From: Paraburkholderia aspalathi
Lineage (GTDB): Bacteria; Pseudomonadota; Gammaproteobacteria; Burkholderiales; Burkholderiaceae
Direction of reading: 5' to 3'
DNA: 64,000 nt
Assembly (NCBI RefSeq): GCF_900116445.1
Contig: NZ_FPBH01000037.1
Coordinates: 1 to 64,000 of the forward strand
The notes beneath the pieces were generated by a model, which did no database searches, had not been told where the DNA came from, and saw only the letters and a list, made by a program, of their open reading frames with translations. A program made the translations under genes and the position numbers. Below, in pieces: positions 8,931 to 16,612 of the stretch. The number at the start of each line of letters is the position of its first letter. Position 1 is the stretch's first letter.

Positions 8931-9401
8931 ATGGATCTACGTAAACTGAAAACTCTGATCGACCTCGTCTCGGAGTCCGGTATTTCCGAACTCGAAGTGA
9001 CCGAAGGCGAAGGCAAGGTCCGCATCGTCAAGAATGCGCCGCCGGTTTACGTGCAACCGTCCGCTTCGTATGCTCCGCAATATGCCCAGCCGGCACCGCT
9101 GCCGGGCGGCGAAGCACCGGCTGCCGCAGCGGGCGCCCCGGCTACGCCGGCGCCCGTCGCGCCGCAAGGCCACGTGGTGACCTCGCCGATGGTCGGCACC
9201 TTCTACCGCGCACCGTCGCCGGGCGCCGATCCGTTCGTCCAGGTGGGCGACACGGTCAAGGAAGGCCAGACGATCTGCATCATCGAAGCGATGAAGCTGC
9301 TCAACGAAATCGAGTCGGACAAGTCCGGCGTGGTGAAGGAAATCCTCGTCGAAAACGGCCAGGCGGTCGAGTACGGCCAACCGCTGTTCGTGGTCGGCTA
9401 A
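8931..9401 (+). CDS. accB: Biotin carboxyl carrier protein of acetyl-CoA carboxylase
   Basis: 156 residues, carrier subunit for the first step of fatty acid synthesis. An N-terminal helical region is followed by a Pro/Ala-rich linker (about residues 38-80) and a C-terminal biotinyl domain with EAMKLLNEI, where Lys122 is the biotinylation site. The ATG at 8931 is preceded by GAAAGGGG. accC follows 129 bp downstream in the same direction, so the two subunits are probably made together. Confidence 0.97.
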   Translation: MDLRKLKTLIDLVSESGISELEVTEGEGKVRIVKNAPPVYVQPSASYAPQYAQPAPLPGGEAPAAAAGAPATPAPVAPQGHVVTSPMVGTFYRAPSPGADPFVQVGDTVKEGQTICIIEAMKLLNEIESDKSGVVKEILVENGQAVEYGQPLFVVG

Positions 9402-9530
9402 CGCGGCACGCTTTGCGCTTTTTTTGCGCCTGCCGCCCGCGCGCCTGCCGTCCCGAGGCGCGCGACCGATCCTCTGAGGCAGCCCGTGTTGTGATCGACC
9501 GGGCGCCTATTGATGAGTCGAAAATCCGCT

Positions 9531-10898
9531 ATGTTTGAAAAAATTCTTATTGCCAATCGTGGCGAGATCGCGCTTCGCATCCAGCGCGCCTGCCGCGAAC
9601 TGGGCGTCAAGACGGTCGTCGTCTATTCGGAAGCCGACAAGGAAGCCAAGTACGTGAAGCTCGCCGACGAGGCGGTCTGTATCGGCCCGGCGCCTTCGAA
9701 TCTGAGCTACCTGAACATGCCGGCGCTGATCAGCGCGGCAGAAGTGACGGACGCCGAAGCGATCCACCCCGGCTACGGCTTCCTGTCGGAAAACGCCGAC
9801 TTCGCCGAGCGCGTCGAGCAGTCCGGCTTCACCTTTATCGGCCCACGCCCGGAAACGATCCGGATGATGGGCGACAAGGTGACCGCCAAGCAAACCATGA
9901 TCAAGACCGGCGTGCCCTGCGTGCCGGGTTCTGAAGGCGCGTTGCCGGAAGATCCGAAAGAGATCGTGAAAATTGCCCGCCAGGTCGGCTACCCGGTGAT
10001 CATCAAGGCCGCCGGCGGCGGCGGTGGCCGCGGCATGCGCGTGGTCCACACCGAAGCAGCGCTGGTCAACGCCGTCAACATGACGCGCGAAGAAGCCGGC
10101 CGTGCGTTCGGCAACCCGCAGGTCTACATGGAGAAATTCCTGGAGAACCCGCGGCACATCGAAATTCAGATTCTGTCCGACTCGTTCAAGAACGCAGTCT
10201 GGCTCGGCGAGCGCGATTGCTCGATGCAGCGCCGTCACCAGAAAGTGATCGAAGAAGCGCCGGCGCCCGGCATCGCGCGCCGCCTGATCGACCGCATCGG
10301 CGATCGCTGTGCGGACGCCTGCAAGAAGATGGGCTATCTTGGCGCGGGTACGTTCGAATTCTTGTACGAAAACGGCGAGTTCTACTTCATCGAAATGAAC
10401 ACGCGCGTGCAGGTCGAGCATCCGGTGACCGAGCTGATCACGGGCGTCGACATCGTGCAGGAACAGATTCGCATCGCAGCGGGCGAGAAGCTCGCGTTCC
10501 GTCAGCGCGACATCGTGTTCAAGGGTCACGCGATCGAATGCCGGATCAACGCGGAAGATCCGTTCAAGTTCACGCCGTCTCCGGGACGTTTGACGTCGTG
10601 GCATATGCCGGGCGGCCCCGGCATCCGAGTCGATTCGCACGCCTACAATGGCTATTTCGTGCCGCCGAACTATGATTCGATGATCGGCAAGCTGATCGCT
10701 TACGGCGCGACGCGCGAGCAGGCGATCAAGCGGATGCGCATCGCGCTGTCGGAAATGGTGGTGGAAGGCATCCAGACCAACATCCCGCTGCACCGCGAGC
10801 TGATGCTGGACGCGAAGTTCGTGGAAGGCGGCACCAGCATTCACTACCTCGAAAACCGGTTGGCCGCGAAACAGCAGGCCGCGCCGGAAGAAGCGTAA
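9531..10898 (+). CDS. accC: Biotin carboxylase subunit of acetyl-CoA carboxylase
   Basis: 455 residues; carboxylates biotin on AccB with ATP and bicarbonate. It begins MFEKILIANRGEIA, the conserved N-terminus, so the start at 9531 is preferred over an ATG 21 bp upstream. The ATP-grasp Gly-rich loop KAAGGGGGRGM lies near residue 163, and FIEMNTRVQVEHPVTE, the catalytic Glu/Arg segment, is in the C-terminal half. Length is typical. The prmA gene starts 3 bp after its stop. Confidence 0.97.
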   Translation: MFEKILIANRGEIALRIQRACRELGVKTVVVYSEADKEAKYVKLADEAVCIGPAPSNLSYLNMPALISAAEVTDAEAIHPGYGFLSENADFAERVEQSGFTFIGPRPETIRMMGDKVTAKQTMIKTGVPCVPGSEGALPEDPKEIVKIARQVGYPVIIKAAGGGGGRGMRVVHTEAALVNAVNMTREEAGRAFGNPQVYMEKFLENPRHIEIQILSDSFKNAVWLGERDCSMQRRHQKVIEEAPAPGIARRLIDRIGDRCADACKKMGYLGAGTFEFLYENGEFYFIEMNTRVQVEHPVTELITGVDIVQEQIRIAAGEKLAFRQRDIVFKGHAIECRINAEDPFKFTPSPGRLTSWHMPGGPGIRVDSHAYNGYFVPPNYDSMIGKLIAYGATREQAIKRMRIALSEMVVEGIQTNIPLHRELMLDAKFVEGGTSIHYLENRLAAKQQAAPEEA

Positions 10899-10901
10899 GT
10901 C

Positions 10902-11804
10902 ATGAGCTACCGGGAACTGATCGCCGAGCTGGCACGCGAGCACGCGGAGGAGTTCTCCGACGCGCTGCTCGAGTTGGGTGCGTTGTCCGTATCGGTTGAA
11001 GATGCGGACGCCGACACGCCCGACGAGCAGCCGCTGTTCGGCGAGCCCGGTCTCACGCCGAATCGTACGGCGTGGCAGCGTTCGCGCGTGATCGCCCTGC
11101 TCGCGCCGGAACAGGAGCCGGGTGTGCTGCTCGCGGCGGCGGCCAACGAGGTGGGGCTGGAAAGCGCGCCGTCGTTTACCGTGCGTGAAGTCGAAGAGCA
11201 GGATTGGGTGCGTCTCACACAGTCGCAATTCGATCCGATTTCGATCGGCGAGCGCATCTGGGTGGTGCCCTCGTGGCACGACGCACCGGACCCTGACGCA
11301 CTCGTGCTGGAACTCGATCCGGGCCTCGCGTTCGGCACCGGCAGCCATCCCACTACGCGTCTGTGTATGGAATGGCTGGAGCAGTCGGTGAAGGCGGAGC
11401 AATCCGTGCTCGACTACGGCTGCGGCTCGGGCATCCTCGCGATCCTCGCGAAGAAGTGCGGCGCCAACCCGGTGTACGGCATCGATATCGACCCGCAGGC
11501 GGTCGAATCGGCGCGTTACAACAGCGAGCGCAACCGGGCGGAAGTCACGTACGGTTTGCCAGACGAATGCCCCACCGGCGAGTTCGATATCGTGGTCGCC
11601 AACATCCTCTCCAACCCGCTCAAGCTGATGGCGTCGATGTTGTCGTCGAAGGTCAAGGCGGGTGGCCGGATCGCGCTGTCAGGCATTCTGGCGCGCCAGG
11701 CGGACGAAGTGGCGCAGGTCTATTCGCGATGGATCGACATCGGCGTATGGCGCGAACACGAAGGTTGGGTATGCCTGACGGGAACGCGCCGCGAAAGCCA
11801 TTAG
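10902..11804 (+). CDS. prmA: Ribosomal protein L11 methyltransferase
   Basis: A 300-residue SAM-dependent enzyme that methylates ribosomal protein L11. An N-terminal substrate-recognition domain is followed by GLAFGTGSHPTTRL at 141-154 and the SAM-binding motif LDYGCGSGILA at 170-180. The ANILSNPL motif corresponds to the NxxxxP active-site type segment. The accC-prmA adjacency with 3 bp between genes suggests cotranscription; the same neighbourhood is known in other proteobacteria. Confidence 0.96.
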   Translation: MSYRELIAELAREHAEEFSDALLELGALSVSVEDADADTPDEQPLFGEPGLTPNRTAWQRSRVIALLAPEQEPGVLLAAAANEVGLESAPSFTVREVEEQDWVRLTQSQFDPISIGERIWVVPSWHDAPDPDALVLELDPGLAFGTGSHPTTRLCMEWLEQSVKAEQSVLDYGCGSGILAILAKKCGANPVYGIDIDPQAVESARYNSERNRAEVTYGLPDECPTGEFDIVVANILSNPLKLMASMLSSKVKAGGRIALSGILARQADEVAQVYSRWIDIGVWREHEGWVCLTGTRRESH

Positions 11805-11852
11805 AATAAGGCGTATTGTCCAACCAACGGCCTTTCGGCTTATCGGCTCAAT

Positions 11853-13193
11853 ATGCTCCTGGCGACGCGTTGCCCCTTCTGCGAAACCGTCTTCCGCCTG
11901 CAACCGGCGCAGCTCGCGCTGCGCCGCGGCCTCGTGCGTTGCGGGCATTGCCATGAAGTATTCGACGCATCGAGCAGCCTGTTCGAACTGAACGAGGCCG
12001 GCGACTTCTCCTCCGCCAAGCCAATTGCCGCGGCTGCGGCGATCGAGGCCTTGTCCGGCGTACGCCCCAAGGGCCCCGATTTCAGCGCTGAAGCATGGGA
12101 TCCATGGGCGCCGACGCCCGACGCCACGATCGACAACCGCCTGCTTCACAACGCCAGCAATCTGCCGCTTACGCCGATTTCAACCGGCGCAGGCGTCGCG
12201 GTCACGCCGCGTCACGCTACCGAGCCGGAACTGCCGGCGAGCGCCTTCACCACGCCGATTGCTGCCGACCACGAACCCAGTCTCGCGAACGCGCCGCTCG
12301 AACCCGTTGCCAACGAGGCCGAGACGCCCCCGGACCTGCCGCGTGAGCCTTTCGCTTACGAGGCCAATCCGTCTACGGAAGCAGCGCCGCGGGTCTGGCA
12401 CAAGACCGAGCGTCCTTCTGAACATCTTGCTGATGCTGACGAGCCGGTTTTGCACGAGCCGGCCAGCTTGCATGGCATTCCTGACAATGAACCGCATTTC
12501 GGTGGGGCCGCCTCAGGTGCGGCCGGCTTAGGTGGGGCCGGCTTAGGCGCTGCAGGCGTAGCTGCGGCAGCCGGACTGGGTGCAGCCGCCGCGGGCGGTG
12601 GCTCGGGCCCAGCCAGCTTTGGATCGAGCGGCGAACCCTTCGCGGTCCAGCCGGTGCATGACGGCGTCGATCCCTTCCCGGTGGTGCGCGAAACCCGCCC
12701 GGCCGAACCGCGCCGCCTCGGCTGGATCATCTTCGGCTCGGTGGTCGCCGCACTGCTGGTTATCGCCCTGCTCGCGCAACTCGCCTGGTGGCAGCGTGAA
12801 ACCGTGCAGGTCTACTTCCCACGCTCGCAGACCCTCTACGTAAAGGCCTGCGCGCAGCTCGGCTGCCAGATCACGCCGCCGCACGACATCGACGGTTTGC
12901 AGGTCGAACCGTCCGACCTGCGGCAGATCGACGGCCCGCACAAGCTCGAACTGAAAATGCCGCTGCGCAACCGCGCCAATGTTGCGCTGGCCTACCCGGC
13001 GATCGAACTCACGCTGCTCGACGACCAGAACAATGTCGCCGTGCGCCGCGTGCTGTGGCCGCAAGACTACGTCGCACCCGGCACGCCGATTGCGGCCGGA
13101 CTGCCGGCGCACACGACCCAGACCATGATCGTGCATCTCGACACGGGCAATGCGGTCGCGTCAAATTTCCGCGTACAGATTTTTTATCCGTAA
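11853..13193 (+). CDS. Zinc-ribbon DUF3426 membrane protein
   Basis: 446 residues of unknown function. An N-terminal zinc ribbon has CPFC at 7-10 and CGHC at 30-33. A long, Pro/Glu/Ala-rich spacer follows and becomes a Gly/Ala-repeat tract around residues 210-250. A single membrane helix lies at about 289-311, followed by a ~130-residue C-terminal domain (DUF3426) that would be periplasmic. The topology suggests a cytosolic zinc finger tethered to the membrane. It lies 48 bp after prmA. Confidence 0.85.
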   Translation: MLLATRCPFCETVFRLQPAQLALRRGLVRCGHCHEVFDASSSLFELNEAGDFSSAKPIAAAAAIEALSGVRPKGPDFSAEAWDPWAPTPDATIDNRLLHNASNLPLTPISTGAGVAVTPRHATEPELPASAFTTPIAADHEPSLANAPLEPVANEAETPPDLPREPFAYEANPSTEAAPRVWHKTERPSEHLADADEPVLHEPASLHGIPDNEPHFGGAASGAAGLGGAGLGAAGVAAAAGLGAAAAGGGSGPASFGSSGEPFAVQPVHDGVDPFPVVRETRPAEPRRLGWIIFGSVVAALLVIALLAQLAWWQRETVQVYFPRSQTLYVKACAQLGCQITPPHDIDGLQVEPSDLRQIDGPHKLELKMPLRNRANVALAYPAIELTLLDDQNNVAVRRVLWPQDYVAPGTPIAAGLPAHTTQTMIVHLDTGNAVASNFRVQIFYP

Positions 13194-13264
13194 CGCATCC
13201 TCGCGCCCGGCACTGACCGGGCGTGTTCACCGTCATTACTGACGAATTTTCGGAGCACGACAAC

Positions 13265-13765
13265 ATGAGTCAAGTTACGCTGGGTGGCAACCCGATCGAA
13301 GTAGCCGGCACGTTCCCGAGCGTGGGCCAGACTGCCCCCGCCTTCTCGCTGGTCGGCAAGGATCTGAAGCCGCTGTCGCTGGCCGACTTTGCCGGCAAGC
13401 GCAAGGTGCTGAACATCGTCCCGAGCCTCGACACGCCGACCTGCGCCACGTCGACCCGCAAGTTCAACGAGGCTGCAGCCAAGCTGAGCAACACGGCTGT
13501 GATCGTCGTGTCGGGCGACCTGCCGTTCGCCGCATCGCGTTTCTGCACGACCGAAGGCATCGAGAACGTCGTGACGGCGTCCACGTTCCGCGGCCATGAG
13601 TTCGCGCAAGCCTATGGCGTGGACGTCACGAGCGGCCCGCTGACGGGTCTGACGGCACGCGCCGTGGTGGTCGTCGACGAGAACGACAAGGTCGTGCACG
13701 CTGAGCTGGTCGGCGAAATCAAGAACGAGCCGAACTACGACGCAGCGCTTGCCGCGCTGAAGTAA
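13265..13765 (+). CDS. tpx: Thiol peroxidase (Tpx-type peroxiredoxin)
   Basis: A 166-residue atypical 2-Cys peroxiredoxin that reduces hydroperoxides with thioredoxin. The peroxidatic Cys is in SLDTPTCATSTRKF (Cys60) and the resolving Cys in LPFAASRFC (Cys94), matching the spacing of the E. coli enzyme. The ATG at 13265 is preferred because homology begins there. A GC-rich hairpin (13787-13809) follows the stop but has no strong T run. Confidence 0.96.
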   Translation: MSQVTLGGNPIEVAGTFPSVGQTAPAFSLVGKDLKPLSLADFAGKRKVLNIVPSLDTPTCATSTRKFNEAAAKLSNTAVIVVSGDLPFAASRFCTTEGIENVVTASTFRGHEFAQAYGVDVTSGPLTGLTARAVVVVDENDKVVHAELVGEIKNEPNYDAALAALK

Positions 13766-13861
13766 AACCTTCGCGCACGAACCCCGGCGCCGCGCTTCAT
13801 GCGCGGCGCTGTCACATCGTCGTGCCCATTCTCTTTATCGATTTTTACAGGAACGCTCGCC

Positions 13862-14800
13862 TTGGCTACGCTGATTTGCGGTTCGCTCGCCTACGACAAC
13901 ATCATGACCTTCGAAGGCCGCTTTCGGGAGCACATCCTGCCGGAGCAGGTCCACATCCTGAATGTGAGCTTCCTCGTGCCGACGATGCGCCGTGAGTTCG
14001 GCGGCTGCGCGGGCAATATCGCCTACTCGCTGCATCTGCTCGGCGGCAACGCGCGCATCATGGGCGCGCTTGGCGCGATCGACGCGCAGCTCTACATGGA
14101 CCGCTTCAGGCAGCTCGGCCTCTCGACGGAAAACGTCCTGGTGGTGCCGGACACGTACTCGGCCCAGGCGATGATCACCACCGACCTCGAAAACAACCAG
14201 ATCACCGCGTTCCACCCTGGTGCGATGATGCAGGCGCACCTGAACCGCGCCGACGAAGCGAAGGGCATCACCCTCGGCATCGTCGGACCGGACGGTTACG
14301 ACGCCATGATCCAGCATTCCGAGCACCTGGCAGCGGCCGGCGTGCCGTTTATCTTCGATCCGGGCCAAGGTTTGCCGCTGTTCAACGGTGAGTCGCTGCG
14401 CCGCATGATTGAACTTGCTACTTACGTAGCTGTCAACGATTACGAAGCCAAACTGGTGAGCAACAAAACGGGTTGGTCGATCGAAGAGATCGCCGGCAAG
14501 GTCGAAGCGCTGATTGTCACGCTCGGCGAACAAGGCGCGCAGATCCATCACGCCGGTGGCATCGAAGCCATTCCGGCGGTCAAGGCACAGCAGGTGCTCG
14601 ACCCTACGGGCTGTGGCGACGCGTTCCGCGGCGGCTTGCTCTACGGCATCGAGAACAAGCTGGGCTGGGCGACCACGGGGCGTCTGGCAAGTCTGATGGG
14701 CGCGCTGAAGATCGAACACCAAGGCCCGCAAAACTACGCGCCCAACCGGGCGGAGATCAACGAACGGTTCAAGCAGGCGTTCGGATACGACCTGCAGTAA
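13862..14800 (+). CDS. PfkB-family nucleoside kinase
   Basis: A 312-residue ribokinase-fold kinase. DPTGCGDAFRGGLLYG carries the catalytic Asp (Asp253) and anion hole, and EFGGCAGNIAY near the N-terminus is the sugar-binding motif. From memory the sequence closely follows the Burkholderia thailandensis broad-specificity nucleoside kinase, so nucleoside salvage (inosine, adenosine, guanosine) is the best assignment. The start is a TTG at 13862 reading MATLICGSLAYDNIM, with AGGA 9 bases upstream; an ATG 63 bp earlier adds residues without conserved character. Confidence 0.9.
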   Translation: MATLICGSLAYDNIMTFEGRFREHILPEQVHILNVSFLVPTMRREFGGCAGNIAYSLHLLGGNARIMGALGAIDAQLYMDRFRQLGLSTENVLVVPDTYSAQAMITTDLENNQITAFHPGAMMQAHLNRADEAKGITLGIVGPDGYDAMIQHSEHLAAAGVPFIFDPGQGLPLFNGESLRRMIELATYVAVNDYEAKLVSNKTGWSIEEIAGKVEALIVTLGEQGAQIHHAGGIEAIPAVKAQQVLDPTGCGDAFRGGLLYGIENKLGWATTGRLASLMGALKIEHQGPQNYAPNRAEINERFKQAFGYDLQ

Positions 14801-14825
14801 TGCCGCAAGCTATTGGAGTTAGGGA

Positions 14826-15302
14826 ATGAGAACAACGAGTCGCCTGGTAGTGGCCGCCTTGATCGCCGGTTCGCTGGCCATGTCGGGGTGTGCGTACAAC
14901 AGCAGTTCTGCCGACGTCTACACGGCGTCGCAGGCACAACGCGAAGAAACGGTCCGCATGGGCACGGTCGACAGCGTTCGGGCCGTGAAGATCAGTTCGA
15001 ACAACGGCCAGCCGAGCGGCTTGGGTGCGATCGGCGGCGGCGCGTTGGGCGCGGTGGCCGGCAGCGCGATCGGCGGTGGTCGCGGCTCGATCGTGACGGG
15101 CATCATCGGCGGCCTGGCTGGCGCAGTGGCAGGCAATGCGGTCGAGAACGGCGTTGCGGTGCACGACGGCCTCGAGATCACCGTGCGACTCGATAACGGC
15201 GACATGCGCGCGATTACCCAAAGCGCCACCGGCGAAATCTTCCGCGCCGGCGAGCGCGTCCGTCTGCTTTCCAGCGGCGGCGTCACGCGCGTCACACACT
15301 AA
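14826..15302 (+). CDS. Glycine-zipper outer-membrane lipoprotein (SlyB/Pcp-like)
   Basis: 158 residues with a signal peptide and lipobox ending AMSGC (Cys22 would be lipidated). A Gly-zipper segment at about 65-105 (repeats of GxxxG in GGGALGAVAGSAIGG) could insert in or lie on the membrane. The C-terminal ~50 residues form a small beta-rich domain. The family stabilises the outer membrane; the exact role is not known. It starts 25 bp after the nucleoside kinase and is followed by a strong terminator. Confidence 0.9.
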   Translation: MRTTSRLVVAALIAGSLAMSGCAYNSSSADVYTASQAQREETVRMGTVDSVRAVKISSNNGQPSGLGAIGGGALGAVAGSAIGGGRGSIVTGIIGGLAGAVAGNAVENGVAVHDGLEITVRLDNGDMRAITQSATGEIFRAGERVRLLSSGGVTRVTH

Positions 15303-15350
15303 GTTTCCCCTCTCGTGCGGTCGCGCTTCACGCGCCACCGCGACGACTTC

Positions 15351-15382
15351 AAACGCATGCCCTCTGTGCATGCGTTTTTTTT
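15351..15382 (+). terminator. Rho-independent terminator after the lipoprotein gene
   Basis: AAACGCATGC (15351-15360) pairs with GCATGCGTTT (15368-15377) across a 7-base loop and runs into eight or more T residues. It closes the plus-strand group ending at 15302. Confidence 0.9.
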
Positions 15383-15432
15383 CGCCTGCGGGTTTCGAAC
15401 TCGCTTCTCAAAGCCAGCACCCTCGCCCGGGC

Positions 15433-15468
15433 AAAAAAAATCCCGTCGCCAGAAACCCGGCAACGGGA
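15433..15468 (-). terminator. Rho-independent terminator of the histone H1-like gene
   Basis: On the minus strand TCCCGTTGCC and GGCGACGGGA form a stem (15441-15468) followed by eight T residues (15440-15433). It lies about 90 bp beyond the stop of the minus-strand gene at 15556. Confidence 0.88.
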
Positions 15469-15555
15469 CCCTGACCGAGTAGCGCTCGGTGATGCTGCTT
15501 CAAGCGCTACTCGATCATCGACACACAGTAAGACGTGTCGAAATACTTCTACTGC

Positions 15556-16170
15556 TTACGGACGGCTGCCCGTCGGGAACGGCCATGCAGCTGCCGGGTT
15601 CAGCGCGGTCTTCACCGTCGCCGCCGGTGCGCTCGAGACAGAAGTCGCAGCGGGAGCAGGTGCAGCCTTCTTGGCAACAGCCTTCTTCGCAGGGGCAGCC
15701 TTCTTGGCAGGAGCAGCGGCCTTCTTCGCGGCAGCCTTCTTGGCAGGCGCAGCCTTTTTAGCGGCAGCCTTTTTCGCAGGCGCAGCCTTCTTGGCGGCAG
15801 CCTTCTTAGCAGGCGCAGCTTTCTTGGCAGCAGCCTTCTTAGCAGGCGCAGCCTTCTTGGCAGCAGCCTTCTTAGCCGGCGCCTTCTTTGCTGCGGCCTT
15901 CTTCGCCGGTGCTGCCTTCTTTGCTGCAACCTTCTTCACAGCTGCTTTCTTAGCCGGCGCTGCCTTCTTTGCCGGTGCCTTCTTCGCTGCAACCTTCTTC
16001 ACTGCGACTTTCTTGGCAGCGACTTTCTTTGCCGGCGCAGCCTTCTTCGCTGCAACCTTCTTCACTGCGACTTTCTTGGCAGCGACTTTTTTCGCCGGAG
16101 CGGCCTTCTTTGCCGGAGCAGCTTTCTTGGCTGCGGGTTTCTTAGCTGCTGCTTTCTTGATAGTTGCCAT
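15556..16170 (-). CDS. Histone H1-like Lys/Ala/Pro-repeat DNA-binding protein
   Basis: 204 residues, almost wholly repeats of KKAAPAKKAAA and KKVAVKK type, with a non-repeat tail of ~40 residues ending PFPTGSRP. The composition matches bacterial H1-like proteins (HctB/AlgP-like) that bind DNA and condense chromatin; sequence specificity is not expected. Two ATGs are adjacent (16173 and 16170); the second leaves about 7 bases after AAGGAG and is preferred. It is 443 bp downstream of nrdB. The tandem DNA repeats make copy-number variation between strains likely. Confidence 0.92.
   Translation of the reverse strand: MATIKKAAAKKPAAKKAAPAKKAAPAKKVAAKKVAVKKVAAKKAAPAKKVAAKKVAVKKVAAKKAPAKKAAPAKKAAVKKVAAKKAAPAKKAAAKKAPAKKAAAKKAAPAKKAAAKKAAPAKKAAAKKAAPAKKAAAKKAAPAKKAAAKKAAAPAKKAAPAKKAVAKKAAPAPAATSVSSAPAATVKTALNPAAAWPFPTGSRP
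15660..16145. repeat. Imperfect tandem repeats inside the H1-like gene
   Basis: Units of about 15 and 30 bp based on GCAGCCTTCTTGGCAGG-type sequence (plus strand) recur through the gene and encode the KKAAPAKKAA periodicity. They are coding, not CRISPR: no spacers of unique sequence separate them. Confidence 0.85.
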
Positions 16171-16274
16171 CATTTTCTCCTTCAGGTTTTCAGATGAGAG
16201 TCAGTTCAAACTACACCCTTCGTCAAAACCCGCTTCCCGCGGACGCTTCTCAGGGCGCGCGCTACGAAGCGGGC

Positions 16275-16430
16275 TATTCATCGGCGTACGCAGGTGCTGC
16301 GCGCTTACGCTAATGAATGCGGTAAGGCGCGCCGTGCCCTTGGGCACCGCGCGCCAGATCTGGTCGGCGCTGGATCTCAGCGCCGGCAATTGCTTGATCG
16401 GGCCGCTGGCGGCAACGCCAGCGGCTTTTT
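16275..16430 (+). ncRNA. Candidate structured small RNA with its own terminator
   Basis: Four consecutive stem-loops lie in the gap between nrdB and the H1-like gene. They are 16275-16319 (TATTCAT/ATGAATG outer stem with inner pairs), 16326-16355 (GGCGCG CC GTGCCC with GGGCAC CG CGCGCC), 16366-16384 (GGCGCTG/CAGCGCC) and 16402-16425 (GCCGCTGGCG, GCAA loop, CGCCAGCGGC). The last is followed by TTTTT on the plus strand only. No plus-strand gene precedes it. I could not identify a clear promoter. It could instead be part of the H1 mRNA leader read on the minus strand. Confidence 0.45.
16402..16430 (+). terminator. Orphan plus-strand rho-independent terminator
   Basis: A perfect 10-bp stem with a GCAA tetraloop (16402-16425) is followed by five T residues. 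On the minus strand the same stem has no T run after it, so it is directional. It terminates no known plus-strand gene. Confidence 0.8.
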
Positions 16431-16612
16431 CCGGGGGGAAGTTTGCCCATCCCACTGAAGGGTTCGCAAAGTGCCAGTCATGTTTGTGGGCCGCGAAGGC
16501 ACGCGGCGCACTGGGCACAATTTGCATCAGGCGGTTCTGCTCCTAACTAAATTGCCGCGGCCGAAGCCTGCCGGCATCCCCAAAATGAATGCATCTGCGA
16601 CACGAACCCGGA

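Noticed and set aside
15660..16145. Possible CRISPR array from regular short repeats
   Set aside because: The repeats are contiguous coding units for Lys/Ala repeats without unique spacers.
16201..16527. A 108-residue minus-strand open frame between nrdB and the H1-like gene
   Set aside because: AGGAG is 12 bases from its ATG, the product has no recognisable features, and it covers the stem-loop array, which explains the constraint better.
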